Shown here: in pieces, positions 1 to 10,705 of the stretch | Numbering within the stretch: the stretch's first letter is position 1 | Layout of the letters: the number at the start of each line of letters is the position of its first letter | DNA from: Maribacter antarcticus DSM 21422 | GTDB lineage: Bacteria; Bacteroidota; Bacteroidia; Flavobacteriales; Flavobacteriaceae | DNA length: 64,000 nt | Reading direction: 5' to 3' | NCBI RefSeq assembly: GCF_000621125.1 | Contig: NZ_JHZC01000018.1 | Location: 37,337 to 101,336, forward strand | Translations under genes and position numbers: made by a program | The notes under the pieces: generated by a model | Told to the model about the DNA's origin: nothing | Database searches by the model: none | Seen by the model: the letters and a program-made list of their open reading frames with translations, nothing else

Positions 1-2073
1 CAAGAAACTTTTGGGGAAAAGTGGGCAACATGGTGGTTAGATGTTGCACGCTACGCGGATTCCAAAGGCTATGAAAAAGATATGGGTCGCTCCATTTGGA
101 GATACCGTGATTGGGTCATCAACGCTTTTAACAAAGACCTCTCCTATGACCAATTCATCATAGAGCAGCTGGCAGGCGACCTCCTGCCAGAACCTTCTAC
201 AGATCAATTGATTGCTACGGCCTTTCACAGAAACACCATGAACAATGACGAAGGCGGCACCGATGATGAGGAATATCGGGTGGCAACGGTTATTGACAGA
301 GTAAATACTACGTTTGAGGTGTTTCAAAGCACCACTATTGGCTGTGTTCAATGTCATAGTCACACCTATGACCCGTTTAAGCATAAGGAGTATTATAATC
401 TAATGGCCTTTTTTAACAATTCCCGTGATGAGGATACGCCCAATGAATCGCCTGTGCTAAAGTTTTATGATACAGCACAACAAAAACAAGTGGATAAAGT
501 ACTGGACTGGGTAAGTAAACATGGCAACAAAAAAGCCTTAAAAACGTATCGGAATTTTCTGCAATTCACTGAGCCTGTTTATAAATCACATTTCTTTAAA
601 GAATTTAAGAATAGTGTGTATGACGATCATGCTTCAGTCGTGTTTTGGGATGATGGCAACCTTATCATTCCCGATGCCTATACCAACAACGCGAGTTATG
701 TTTACCTGAATTATCGCTCCCATTATAATGGCACCAAAATGACCATTCGAGAAACCGATGTCAATGGACCTATACTGGGCCAATTCACCATCAATAAGAC
801 TCAAAATAATAGGACTTCGCAATTCGCCTTAAAGAATATAGACAAGAAAACAGACCTCTATATTGAGACACAAAACGATGCTGTTGCGCCAGAGAAGAAT
901 ATTTTAAATATGTATTGGGTAGGTTTTATTCCTGATATCCCAGCGCAAGAAAAACAAGGATGGGCGGAAATAAATACGACTCTTTTAGAATTACTAAACA
1001 CGAACACGGAAACGGTGCCCATTTTGGTAGAAAACCCAGCATATATGAAGCGCACCACACAGGTATTTAACCGCGGAAGTTGGCTTACCAAAACCGATAC
1101 CGTAGCACCTGCCACACCAAAAAGTTTAAATGCGTGGAACAATGGTTGGACCAAAGACCGCTTGGGCCTCTCGCGTTGGGTTGTCAGCAAAGAAAACCCA
1201 TTAACGGCCCGAACCTTGGTCAATAGGGTTTGGCATCAGATTTATGGTCATGGACTGGTTTCTACCATTGAGGACATGGGTTCACAGTCCGATGCGCCTA
1301 CTCACCCAGCTTTATTAGATTGGCTGGCCCTGCGGTTTATGAACAAACACGACTGGAGTATGAAGGCTTTAATCAAAGATATTGTGCTATCTGGCACCTA
1401 TCGACAAAAGTCGGAAAGCACACCCGAAATGTACCAGCTAGACCCTGAAAACGAATTGTATGCCAGAGGCCCTAGAATACGATTGGGGGCAGAACAAATT
1501 CGAGATCAGGCTTTGGCCGTAGCAGGATTGTTAAGTGATAAAATGTATGGTCCCGGCGTAATGCCACCACAACCAGATGGTGTTTGGCAAACCGTCTACA
1601 ACGGCGCCGACTGGGTAGAAAGTAAAGGAGAGGACCGTTACCGCCGTGGGATTTATACCTATTTAAAGCGTACGAGTCCCTATCCTTCCTTCCTAACCTT
1701 TGATGCCGGAAGTCGAGAAGTTTGCATGATTCGCAGAACCGTTACCAACACGCCCTTGCAAGCCCTAGTCACTTTAAACGACCCCGTATACTTAGAAGCT
1801 TCCTACCATTTAGCAAAAAACAATAGAGTTGCCAATGATATAGAGAAAAGCATTATTAACAGTTATGAGCAGGCTACGTTCAAAAAAATTACATCTAACC
1901 GCTTAGAAGCACTAACAGAACTATACGAAAACTCCATTACCGAGTTTACCAAAAACAAAGAAGCATCACAACTGTTCCTTGATTTTGAGGAGCAACCCAC
2001 GGCAGAACTTGCGGCGCTGACCATGGTAGCGAATGCCATTATGAACTTAGATGAATTTTTAACAAAAACATGA
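1..2073 (+). CDS. DUF1549/DUF1553 (planctomycete-type cytochrome) protein, 5' cut by window edge
   Basis: The reading frame is open from base 1, so the N-terminus (where this family normally has a signal peptide and a PSCyt1 haem domain) lies outside the window; 690 residues are visible. The first part is DUF1549 with a CxxCH motif (CVQCH, about bases 343-357) followed by the usual acidic segment. The C-terminal half is DUF1553, recognised by NPLTARTLVNRVW near base 1200 and RRTVTNTPLQALVTLNDP near base 1740. The family is presumed to be exported and to take part in oxidation of sugars or other organics, but no reaction is firmly established. The last codon overlaps the next start codon (ATGA), so the two genes are translationally coupled. 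A DUF1549/DUF1553 gene next to a DUF1501 gene is the classic pairing in Planctomycetes and marine Bacteroidota. Confidence 0.93.
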   Translation, partial: QETFGEKWATWWLDVARYADSKGYEKDMGRSIWRYRDWVINAFNKDLSYDQFIIEQLAGDLLPEPSTDQLIATAFHRNTMNNDEGGTDDEEYRVATVIDRVNTTFEVFQSTTIGCVQCHSHTYDPFKHKEYYNLMAFFNNSRDEDTPNESPVLKFYDTAQQKQVDKVLDWVSKHGNKKALKTYRNFLQFTEPVYKSHFFKEFKNSVYDDHASVVFWDDGNLIIPDAYTNNASYVYLNYRSHYNGTKMTIRETDVNGPILGQFTINKTQNNRTSQFALKNIDKKTDLYIETQNDAVAPEKNILNMYWVGFIPDIPAQEKQGWAEINTTLLELLNTNTETVPILVENPAYMKRTTQVFNRGSWLTKTDTVAPATPKSLNAWNNGWTKDRLGLSRWVVSKENPLTARTLVNRVWHQIYGHGLVSTIEDMGSQSDAPTHPALLDWLALRFMNKHDWSMKALIKDIVLSGTYRQKSESTPEMYQLDPENELYARGPRIRLGAEQIRDQALAVAGLLSDKMYGPGVMPPQPDGVWQTVYNGADWVESKGEDRYRRGIYTYLKRTSPYPSFLTFDAGSREVCMIRRTVTNTPLQALVTLNDPVYLEASYHLAKNNRVANDIEKSIINSYEQATFKKITSNRLEALTELYENSITEFTKNKEASQLFLDFEEQPTAELAALTMVANAIMNLDEFLTKT

Positions 2074-3581
2074 AAGACATCGTAAAAAGACTGATACAGG
2101 AAAAACTAGCCCTTGAAACGCAGGAAAAAACCCGAAGACACTTTATAAAAAGTTGCGCCCAGGGCATGGGCGGTTTGGCTCTGAGTTCCATTTTTATGGG
2201 ATGTGACCCCTTGACTAGCTCGACCAAAAAAGGACCTATTACTTTATCGGCCCGTGATTTGAATCCCTTATCGACCTTGGCACCGCCTTTTGCACCAAAA
2301 GTAAAATCCGTTATTTATTTACACATGGCAGGTGCACCCTCCCAATTGGAAATGTTCGATTACAAACCCGAATTGCAGAAATACGATGGTCAGGATTGTC
2401 CCCAATCGCTATTAGAAGGCAAGAAATTCGCCTTTATAAAAGGTACACCCAAATTAATGGGTCCACAGGCGCAATTTAAACAAGAGGGCGAATCGGGGAA
2501 TTGGGTTTCCAATTTTATGCCTCATTTTAAAAAGGTAGTGGATGATGTTGCTTTTTTAAAAGCCGTGCACACCGATCAATTTAACCATGGTCCCGCACAA
2601 TTGTTTATGCACACGGGAAGTGCCCGTTTGGGCAGACCAAGTATAGGTTCTTGGGCCACATATGGACTGGGATCGGAAAACCAGAACTTACCTGGGTTTA
2701 TGGTCTTGACCTCTGGCGGAAATGCCCCAGATGCCGGCAAAAGTGTTTGGGGAAGTGGATTTCTACCTTCTGTATATCAAGGTGTGCAATGTCGCTCTAA
2801 AGGGGATCCTGTGTTATATATTAAAGACGCAGATGGTATTACACGCGACCTGAAGAAAAGTACCATTGACGCAATCAACAAAATTAATAAAGAAGAATAC
2901 GCTAAATATGCTGATCCGGAAATATTGGCTCGCATTAATCAATATGAAATGGCGTACCGCATGCAAATTGCAGTACCCGAGGTTATGAACATCAACAGCG
3001 AACCTGAACATATACAGCAAATGTACGGGGTTGAGCCTGGGAAGGAATCTTTCGCCAATAACTGTCTTTTAGCTCGAAAATTAGTAGAGGACGGTGTGCG
3101 CTTCGTGCAGCTTTTCGATTGGGGATGGGATACTCATGGAAACGTAAGGTCAGGCTCTATTGATATGGGACTTCGAAATAAGTGTAGAGAAATCGATAGA
3201 CCCATAACCGCACTTATCATGGACTTGAAACAGCGTGGATTATTGGACGACACCCTTATTGTTTGGGGTGGGGAATTCGGAAGAACACCCATGCAGGAGA
3301 ACCGTGGTAATACCAAAATGGCATATAAAGGACGTGATCATCATGGAGATGCCTTTACCATGTGGATGGCCGGTGGAGGCATAAAAAATGGGACTTCACA
3401 CGGAAAAACAGACGATATTGGATTTTCAGGAATAGAAGGCCGTGTATCCGTACATGATGTGCATGCCACCATCTTACACCTACTCGGTTTCGACCATGAA
3501 AAATTCACACACGAATTCCAGGGAAGACCTTTTAGGCTAACGGATGTGGAAGGCGAAATTATAAAAGAAATATTGGCATAG
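2070..3581 (+). CDS. DUF1501 protein with Tat-type signal
   Basis: The 503-residue product starts four bases inside the preceding gene. Residues 21-45 read TRRHFIKSC, a hydrophobic stretch, then FMGC: a twin-arginine signal that may end in a lipobox (Cys45), so the protein is probably exported folded and possibly lipid-anchored. The body shows the DUF1501 signatures FNHGPAQLFMHTG, FDWGWDTHG, GGEFGRTP and GRDHHGDAFTMWMAGGG; the family is distantly related to the sulfatase/alkaline phosphatase fold and has conserved Asp/His residues able to bind metal. Its substrate is not known. Strict pairing with the upstream cytochrome-type protein implies that they act together in the periplasm. Confidence 0.93.
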   Translation: MKDIVKRLIQEKLALETQEKTRRHFIKSCAQGMGGLALSSIFMGCDPLTSSTKKGPITLSARDLNPLSTLAPPFAPKVKSVIYLHMAGAPSQLEMFDYKPELQKYDGQDCPQSLLEGKKFAFIKGTPKLMGPQAQFKQEGESGNWVSNFMPHFKKVVDDVAFLKAVHTDQFNHGPAQLFMHTGSARLGRPSIGSWATYGLGSENQNLPGFMVLTSGGNAPDAGKSVWGSGFLPSVYQGVQCRSKGDPVLYIKDADGITRDLKKSTIDAINKINKEEYAKYADPEILARINQYEMAYRMQIAVPEVMNINSEPEHIQQMYGVEPGKESFANNCLLARKLVEDGVRFVQLFDWGWDTHGNVRSGSIDMGLRNKCREIDRPITALIMDLKQRGLLDDTLIVWGGEFGRTPMQENRGNTKMAYKGRDHHGDAFTMWMAGGGIKNGTSHGKTDDIGFSGIEGRVSVHDVHATILHLLGFDHEKFTHEFQGRPFRLTDVEGEIIKEILA

Positions 3582-3608
3582 ACATGTAATAGACGTAACA
3601 AAACTAAA

Positions 3609-4580
3609 ATGAGAATACGCTTCCTCCTAACCTGTTTGCTTTTCACCCTCCCCTTCTATTCCCAAGAAAAAAAACTAGAATGCTATCAAACCGATTGGGG
3701 ACGACAAATCTCTTGGGATGCTTTTTGCGAAAAAACAAAAGCTGCAGGTTATGATGGGATTGAAGTATGGTTCCCAACCGAGCTACAAAGTGAATTAGAT
3801 TTAAAAAGAGCACTTGACCAATATGGCCTAAAAGTCATTTTTTTGACCGGCACCAATAAAACGCTCCCATTTGAAGAGGCTTTCATCCGATATACCGAGA
3901 ATTTAATGAGCTTGGTAGCATTTAACCCCATTGCCGTAAATTGCCTTACAGGAAATGACTTTTATCCTTTTGAACAAAACAATTCCTTTATAGATGCAGC
4001 GAACAAACTAGCCAAGGAACACAACATTCCCATTTACCACGAAACGCACAGAGGTCGTTTTAGCTACAACCTTCCCGATACCAAAAGATATATTCAGGTT
4101 ATACCTGATCTAAAGTTAACCTTGGATATCAGCCATTGGATGGTTGTTCACGAATCTTTGTTAGAAAATGAAGTTACCGAGTTGTCCGAAGTCTTAAATC
4201 ACTCCCATCACATTATCGCCCGCATTGGCCATGCAGAAGGACCACAGGTTAACAGTCCGGAAGCACCCGAATGGAAAAAAGCGGTTAACCGGTATTTGGA
4301 TATTTGGGAAATAGTTATCCGGCAGAAATGGCAAACTCAAAATGTGTTTACAATTACTACCGAATTTGGCTCAGCGGACCATATGCCAACCTTACCCTAC
4401 GCGCATGTTCCAGTGGCAGACCAATGGAAAGCAAATATGTATATGATGAAAATCTTAAATGTACGTTTGAACAATTTAATACAGTTGCGTAGTACGCTAC
4501 CAATTATAAATACAGAATTAATTAGATTTATGACATCAAGATTTGTTTTTGAATTGACCGGTTTAAACTCCCATATTTAG
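3609..4580 (+). CDS. Secreted sugar phosphate isomerase/epimerase-like TIM barrel
   Basis: The 323-residue product begins with a signal peptide (RFLLTCLLFTLPFYSQ) and then a xylose-isomerase-like TIM barrel (AP-endonuclease 2 fold). Likely metal and substrate residues lie in YHETHRGR (about residue 141), TLDISHW (about 173), GHAEGP (about 201) and TTEFGS (about 246). Family members isomerise or epimerise sugars or act on keto-sugars, but the exact substrate cannot be read. It follows the DUF1501 gene by 27 bases and its stop codon abuts the next start, so it belongs to the same operon. Export of such an enzyme suggests work on a periplasmic sugar produced by the neighbouring oxidoreductases (inference). 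The last 30 residues are less typical of the fold. Confidence 0.85.
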   Translation: MRIRFLLTCLLFTLPFYSQEKKLECYQTDWGRQISWDAFCEKTKAAGYDGIEVWFPTELQSELDLKRALDQYGLKVIFLTGTNKTLPFEEAFIRYTENLMSLVAFNPIAVNCLTGNDFYPFEQNNSFIDAANKLAKEHNIPIYHETHRGRFSYNLPDTKRYIQVIPDLKLTLDISHWMVVHESLLENEVTELSEVLNHSHHIIARIGHAEGPQVNSPEAPEWKKAVNRYLDIWEIVIRQKWQTQNVFTITTEFGSADHMPTLPYAHVPVADQWKANMYMMKILNVRLNNLIQLRSTLPIINTELIRFMTSRFVFELTGLNSHI

Positions 4581-5975
4581 ATGGAGGTACTGAAACAACT
4601 TTTGGGCAGGCTACACCCGCTCATCGTTCACTTGCCTATTGGATTTATCATCCTTGGTCTGTTACTGCAATGGTACGACCGCAAACAAAAAAAATTCAAT
4701 AAGGTAAGTTCCTTAATCTATAAATGGGGCGGCATCAGCGCCGTATTTGCTTGTATTACAGGTTATCTACAATATGTAGGCGAAGGTTATGCTTTTGACA
4801 CCATAAAATGGCATTTATGGGCAGGCATTTCTACGGCACTTTTTTCTTTTTTAATGTACAGTAAGGTTGCCGGATTGAAGGCTACGGAAATCTTCAAAAA
4901 GATTCCCGTAATCGCGTTTTCAATCGTATTTTTCATATTGCTTTCCTATACTGGCCATCAAGGTGGTAACATTACCCATGGCGAGGATTATCTCATAGAA
5001 CCCTTGCCCAACAACATCAAATCAGCCTTAGGTTTCGAAACTTTTGAGAAAAGGGAGATTGTACTGAACGAGGCTACTTGGGAGGAGGCACTTATCTACG
5101 AAGACCTTATCAATCCCATCCTAAATAACACCTGTGTGAGTTGCCATAATCCTAAAAAAACTAAGGGTGGATTGCTTTTACATACGAAAGAAGGAATTTT
5201 AAAAGGAGGCGATAACGAGGAACTACTGCTAGCTGAAAATTCCAATATAAGCGCGTTATACCATAGAATAACACTCCCAATGGCCGAGGATGAACACATG
5301 CCTCCAAATGGAAAAACACAACCTACAAAAGAAGAAATAAAATTAATAGCAGCTTGGATAGATGCTGGACATCCATTTGAGGGTAGCATCAAGGAGGCTG
5401 GTCTAAAAAAACAACTCTTTCTTTCTTTTTTTCTAACAAAACACGATTATGATTATCCAGATATAGAAATAGCCAAAGTATCAAAAGATAGTATTCTAGC
5501 TATAAAAGAAATCGGTATTCATGTAGATGCTATTAGTAAGGCTACAAACTTCTTGAGTGTTTCTGCTATTAATAAACCTTCTTTTAAAGATAGTGATTTT
5601 GAGGGCTTGCTTTCGCTCAAAAACAATATTTCCAGACTAGACCTAGGTGGTACACAAGTGACGGATGCTCTTGTTGAAAAATTAGTTCAGCTTCCTAATT
5701 TAACCGTTCTAAAATTGGATAACACGGTAATTACCGGAAACACGATTAAAGCCTTAACATCCTTGACATATTTAAAATCCATCAATCTAACTGGTTCACA
5801 CTTCGAAACGATTCATTTAGAAAAGCTAGCCAGTTTTCCAAAACTTCAACGGGTCTTTCTATACAGCACAAATGTAAATACCAAGGGAGTGAATTCGCTA
5901 AAAGAAGGGCGAATTAAAATCGATTATGGTAATTACGAATTACCACCCATTCCTTCAGACTCTATTATTTATTAA
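4581..5975 (+). CDS. Membrane-anchored c-type cytochrome domain protein with LRR-like C-terminus
   Basis: The 464-residue product starts on the base after the preceding stop codon. The N-terminal 125 residues hold four hydrophobic helices (about 12-30, 45-63, 78-94, 108-124), a DUF2231-like membrane module. It is followed by a planctomycete-type cytochrome c domain with one haem motif CVSCH at residues 185-189 and a candidate axial Met in HMPP near residue 246. Residues 330-450 contain leucine-rich repeats (LSLKNNISRLDLGGTQ, NLTVLKLDNT). It could pass electrons from the operon's oxidoreductases to the membrane chain (inference from domains and position); the repeats may bind a partner protein. 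Confidence 0.88.
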   Translation: MEVLKQLLGRLHPLIVHLPIGFIILGLLLQWYDRKQKKFNKVSSLIYKWGGISAVFACITGYLQYVGEGYAFDTIKWHLWAGISTALFSFLMYSKVAGLKATEIFKKIPVIAFSIVFFILLSYTGHQGGNITHGEDYLIEPLPNNIKSALGFETFEKREIVLNEATWEEALIYEDLINPILNNTCVSCHNPKKTKGGLLLHTKEGILKGGDNEELLLAENSNISALYHRITLPMAEDEHMPPNGKTQPTKEEIKLIAAWIDAGHPFEGSIKEAGLKKQLFLSFFLTKHDYDYPDIEIAKVSKDSILAIKEIGIHVDAISKATNFLSVSAINKPSFKDSDFEGLLSLKNNISRLDLGGTQVTDALVEKLVQLPNLTVLKLDNTVITGNTIKALTSLTYLKSINLTGSHFETIHLEKLASFPKLQRVFLYSTNVNTKGVNSLKEGRIKIDYGNYELPPIPSDSIIY

Positions 5976-6066
5976 CTCCTTTAGCACTCAAACATAGAAA
6001 ATACTAAGCCTAAAAATTTCCTAGACTAGAAGAAAAAACATAGCTTAGACCCAACAATAAAACTGA

Positions 6067-7497
6067 ATGCACATAAGCAGCAAATTGGGACTTTTTTTAG
6101 GTCCTATTTTATTTTTAATTGGTATTAATCTGCCGGTTGAACTACTTTCAGTGCAAGGTGATGCGGTTATTGCCGTAGCACTTTGGATGGTGATTTGGTG
6201 GATTACAGATGCCGTATCTATTTCTGTTACCGCACTTTTACCATTAATTCTTTTTCCCTTACTTAAAATAATGCCCGTTGCAGATGTTGGTGCAAACTAT
6301 GGGAGTCCTATTATTTTTCTATTTTTTGGGGGGTTTGTAATGGCATTGGCCCTAGAGAAAGTGAATCTGCACAAAAGGATTGCCTTAAACATCATTAAAA
6401 TTACCGGTACCACACCCAATAAAGTAGTTTTAGGTTTTATGATTGCCACGGCAACATTAAGTATGTGGATCAGTAATACGGCTAGCACAGTGGTAATGCT
6501 TCCGATAGCGATGTCGGTAATCGGTTTATTGATTAATGATGCAGACGGATTTACTAAAAGTGACCAAAATTTCGCACTGTGTGTTATGCTCGGTATTGCT
6601 TTTTCAGCAAATGCAGGAGGCATAGCAACCGTTATTGGCACACCCCCTAACTCTGTAATGATCGGCCTTTTAGAAAGTGAATATAACATTCAGATTTCTT
6701 TTTTAAAATGGATGGTCATCGGAGTGCCTTTTTCAATAATCATGATTACAATCAGTTATCTAGTATTGGTGAAGTTGATGTTTCCAAACAAGCAACTTAA
6801 ATTTAATGCCAGCAGGGATATCATAAAGTCCGAATTAACGAAATTAGGGCCTATGACCGGAAAGGAAAAAATGGTGCTAGTAATTTTCGGTATCACTATC
6901 TTTTTATGGGTATTTAGAACCTTAATCAATAAATTATTTCCTGAGTTAGCGCTTTCAGATACAATCATCAGTATGATTGCCGCCGTATCCTTATTCGCTA
7001 TTCCTTACAACCTAAAAAAAGGAGACTTTATTATTAAATGGAAAGATACTTCCAAACTGGCATGGGGAATTCTTATCCTATTCGGAGGCGGTCTAGCACT
7101 GGCCAAAGGTATGTCTGTGAGTGGTATCGTAGACGTAGTAGCCAATACAATTGCAGCAAGTGAAATTTCAATATTTATCACAGCAGTGCTATTGATTACC
7201 CTAATGCTCTTTATGACAGAACTAATGAGCAATGTAGCCCTTGTAGCAGTTCTTGCCCCTGTAGTGGCGGGTATTGCTATAGGTTTGGAAATCCCCATAT
7301 TATATCTATTAATTCCTGTAACCATGGCGAGTAGCTGCGCGTTTATGCTACCTATGGCTACACCACCTAATGCCATTGTTTTCGCAAGTGGCTATATTAA
7401 GGTACATGAAATGGCTCGTGCTGGCATTATTTTAAACCTCATTTCCGTGGGTTTATTGATTCTACTATTCCAGTTTGTCATTCCAGTGCTATTTTGA
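6067..7497 (+). CDS. SLC13/DASS-family sodium:dicarboxylate or sulfate symporter
   Basis: The 476-residue, highly hydrophobic product has the paired signatures of the divalent anion:Na+ symporter family: ISNTASTVVMLPIA near residue 138 with GTPPNSVM near 197, and the second half-repeat TELMSNVALVAVLAPV near 385 with MATPPNAIVFASG near 436. These SNT/TP motifs form the two sodium sites and the substrate carboxylate site. Substrates of the family are C4-dicarboxylates, citrate or sulfate; sequence alone does not decide between them. It lies 91 bases after the cytochrome operon in the same direction and may import an organic acid made by it, or may be an independent gene. Confidence 0.92.
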   Translation: MHISSKLGLFLGPILFLIGINLPVELLSVQGDAVIAVALWMVIWWITDAVSISVTALLPLILFPLLKIMPVADVGANYGSPIIFLFFGGFVMALALEKVNLHKRIALNIIKITGTTPNKVVLGFMIATATLSMWISNTASTVVMLPIAMSVIGLLINDADGFTKSDQNFALCVMLGIAFSANAGGIATVIGTPPNSVMIGLLESEYNIQISFLKWMVIGVPFSIIMITISYLVLVKLMFPNKQLKFNASRDIIKSELTKLGPMTGKEKMVLVIFGITIFLWVFRTLINKLFPELALSDTIISMIAAVSLFAIPYNLKKGDFIIKWKDTSKLAWGILILFGGGLALAKGMSVSGIVDVVANTIAASEISIFITAVLLITLMLFMTELMSNVALVAVLAPVVAGIAIGLEIPILYLLIPVTMASSCAFMLPMATPPNAIVFASGYIKVHEMARAGIILNLISVGLLILLFQFVIPVLF

Positions 7498-7651
7498 GCG
7501 ACCAAGCCGTTTAACGTTTACGTAATACAAAAACCCTCAGACGATTCTATTGTGTTAAAGGAATATACGCCTCGCTTAGGCTTATGATATCGTTAACTAC
7601 CGTTTGATTTGTTTTTCCTATTCCTTGAAAAATTCGAAACTAAAATCAAAA

Positions 7652-10134
7652 ATGTCTTATAAATTATTCCCCCTGTTGCTAACGCTTCTTTTTATGCTTA
7701 ATTAGCAAAGTACAGAAGCACAACTTTTTAAAAAGAAAAAAATAAGACCGAGAAAGCTGCTGAGAAGCCCAAAAATGACACCATAAAACCTTCTTGTCGG
7801 TCTGTTACCAAAGAGGCAAAAACAGATACCAGTCATTTGATGTGTATGTAGTAGAAGACAAACATTACTATGAGATTCCCGACTCGCTCTTAAATAGGGA
7901 AATGTTAATGGTAAGCCGTACCTCCAAAACAGCCTCTAAAATCGGTTCAGGTGGTGGTAAGATAAATACACAAGTTCTACGTTGGGAGAAACGAAACAAA
8001 AAAGTACTGCTCCGTGTGGTTTCCCATGGTGTTGTGGCTGCAGATTCCTTACCTATTAATGAAGTAGTCGTTAATTCTAACTTTAAGCCTGTGTTTTTTG
8101 CTTTTGATATTAAAGCATTCAAAAGGGTTCCCTAAATCCAAATACTGCTACTACTGTTATTGAATTGGATGCCATGCTCAATAAAGATACGGAGGGGTTG
8201 GGAATGCCAGAATTATACAGAAAGAGATATAAGGTTTCCCGTCTCGATGATAGCAGAAGTTTTAGTGAGCGTATAAAAAGCTTCCCCTTAAACGTTGGGG
8301 CCAGACATGTGAAAACCTACGTATCCAGTACACCACCAAGTAACGCCAGCCTAGGTTCTATCCTTTTAGAAATCAACAACTCTATGATTTTATTACCAAG
8401 AGAACCTATGAAAAGACGTTATTTTAATCGTCATGTAGGTTGGTTTGCGAGAGGGCAAGTAGATTATGGCTTGGATGCGCAGGAAAGTAAAACAGTTCCC
8501 TTTTTGGACCGCTGGCATTTAGCCGTAAAAGACAAGGATGTTGAAAAATAAAAAATGGAATTGGTGGAGCTTAAAAAACAGATTGTTTATTATGCAGATA
8601 GAGCCACACCAAAACAATACGTACCTTTTATCAAATAAGGTGTTGAAGATTAGCAGGTCGCCTTTGAAGCTCCAGGCTTCAAAGATACCATGATAGCCAA
8701 AGACCCCCCAACAGCAAAAGAAAATCAGGAATGGTCTCCAGAAGATGTACGATATTCGGTAGTTCGTTATTTAGCCTCTCCAATTCCCCACGCGAGTAGT
8801 TCTCATGTGAGCGACCCAAGAACTGGTAAAATATTGGAGTCCGATATTAACGCTTAATATAATCTAATGTACTTATCCAGAAATTGGTACTTTATGCAAA
8901 CAGCAGCTATTACTCCAGATGCGCAAGGTGTTGCCTTTAGCGACGCTGTTAAAGGCAGACTTATCCGTTTTGTTTCCTCCCACGAAGTAGGTCATACTTT
9001 AGCGCTTCCATGTAACATGGGAAGTAGTATTGCTTACCCAGTAGGTTCTTTACGTTCTGCAAGTTTTACCAAGAAATATCACACAACGCCATCAATTATG
9101 GACTATGCTCGTTTTAACCACATTGTGCAACCAAGGGACGAAGAGGAAGCCTTAACGCCAGATATTGGTATATGCTACCCAATGGGTTTATAAGCCTATC
9201 GTGGATAGTATGACTGCTTAGGAAGGAAAAAGTACTTTGAACGGTTGGATTTTAAAACATCTAGGAGACCCCTTATATCGATTTGGTCACCAACACGTGG
9301 GAGATATTGTTGACCCAAGTTCACGAACCGAAGATTTGGGAGACGACGCCGTAAAAACTGGTAGCTATGGTATTGCAAACTTGAAACGTATTATTCCAAA
9401 ATTGATAGAATGGACCAAACAAGATGAGGAAAACTACGATGAATTGGGAACACTTTACGAACAAGTGGTATCTCAGTGCAAGAGGTACATGAGACATGTT
9501 TCCAATAATATCGGGGCCGTATATGAAAACTACAAAACGTAGGAACAAGAAGGTGCCGTATACACGCACGTTTCAAAAGCGCATCAGCACAATGTATGCT
9601 ATGCAATCAGGATGAGTTGTGCAAAACCCCCGAATACTTATTGGACCAAGATATTTTCAGCAAAACACAATACTCGGGTTTTGCAGAACGTATACTTCCC
9701 ATGCAGGTCAGAACACTGAACAATACGTTACGTTTAGGAAAAATGCCCAGATTGAAAGAAAATAAAACAGCTAATGGTTCAGAATCGTATACCTTAATTA
9801 ATATGACTAGCGAATTACGAAAAGGTATTTGGTCCGAACTCCCTGCAGGTAGAAAAATAGATAGGTATAGGAGAAATATTCAAAAAGTATATATAGACCG
9901 ATTAGCATATATAATGACTACGTAAAACCAAGGTAAAAACCAGCTTTTGGAGGATATCAAAAATCGACCGTGGTGAATACGAGTCAGTCTGATATTCGTT
10001 CTTTGGCGCGCGCCGAATTAAATAATCTAAAAAGAAACATTAGAAATACAGTCCTAAGAATAACAGATAGACTGAGCAAGTATCATTTACAAGACAATTC
10101 AGAATGTATAGACATGATTTTAGATCCTAAATAG
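7652..10134 (+). pseudogene. Ruined zinc-dependent metalloprotease (DUF5117/DUF5118/DUF4953 family)
   Basis: Pieces in several frames line up in order over about 830 codons, the normal family length: a signal peptide (MSYKLFPLLLTLLF) broken by TAG at codon 18, then VYVVEDKHYYEIPDSLLNREML, SERIKSFPLN, FNRHVGWFARGQVDYG, DVRYSVVRYLASP, the zinc motif, PSIMDYARFN (Met-turn) and a C-terminus ending MILDPK. At least eight stops or frameshifts interrupt it (for example TAA at 8549, TAG replacing Trp near 8652, frameshifts near 7780 and 8130). The zinc site reads HEVGHTLALPCN, whereas the family has HEVGHTLGLPHN, so even the third zinc ligand has become Cys. Functional members are exported proteases of Bacteroidota. 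This copy is dead. Confidence 0.92.
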
Positions 10135-10233
10135 GTCCCTTAAAAAAGTGATTTTTTAGGGTATATCGGTCAAATGCAAATATCACCGATAAGGGAATTG
10201 CATAAACCACAGTTTACTAACATTTGACATCAT

Positions 10234-10265
10234 AAAAAACCCATTTGACAACAATGGGCTTTTTT
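10234..10265 (+). terminator. Intrinsic terminator after the dead protease
   Basis: CCCATT (10240-10245) pairs with AATGGG (10253-10258) around a 7-base loop; an A-run precedes it and six T follow at 10260-10265, so the stem can extend through A-T pairs past a bulged C. The other copy of the 424-bp repeat carries a diverged version at about 10658-10690. Confidence 0.6.
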
Positions 10266-10313
10266 GCGTTTAGGTGTGCTTTACCTTTATCATGTAAATA
10301 AAAACCCCGAATC

Positions 10314-10490
10314 ATGAATAATAAAATCAAAAGTTTAATTTACCTAAGTTGTTTCATTTTTGCATCTGTACTATATAACGCAACCAATGAAGAAAATATA
10401 CCAGAGCTATCTGACAAAATGGAATTGACTCAAACGAATCAAGTTGCAAACACTCATTCTGAGGACTTACAACAGCATACTATTAATTAA
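10314..10490 (+). CDS. Small exported or membrane peptide, copy A (58 aa)
   Basis: The frame runs ATG to TAA and encodes MNNKIKSLIYLSCFIFASVL, then a polar tail rich in Glu, Gln, Asn and Thr ending QQHTIN. The first 22 residues form a basic start plus one hydrophobic helix, so it could be a signal peptide or a single membrane segment; a Cys at position 13 could serve as a lipobox-like residue but is poorly placed. It has its own upstream promoter-like block and its own terminator, making a monocistronic unit. No known family is recognised. Conservation of frame and length between the two copies argues that it is a real gene. Confidence 0.6.
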   Translation: MNNKIKSLIYLSCFIFASVLYNATNEENIPELSDKMELTQTNQVANTHSEDLQQHTIN

Positions 10491-10516
10491 TAACCTACTA
10501 TTTCCCCGAAACTGGA

Positions 10517-10544
10517 GCGTGGCTAATAGCCATGCTTTTTTTTT
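10517..10544 (+). terminator. Terminator of peptide gene copy A
   Basis: GCGTGGCT (10517-10524), loop AAT, AGCCATGC (10528-10535), followed by nine T. The stem has eight pairs including one G-T. Confidence 0.8.
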
Positions 10545-10705
10545 ATATAGTTTCCGGTAGCAGCATAACCTACCTGTTTTTATACGGTATCGACCAATGG
10601 TACATTAATCCGATAACTGTAAGTACCTAACTACAAAACCGCCTATCTTCACATCAAAAAACCACTAGTTCACAACAACACGCTTTTTTGCGTTTAGGTG
10701 TGATT

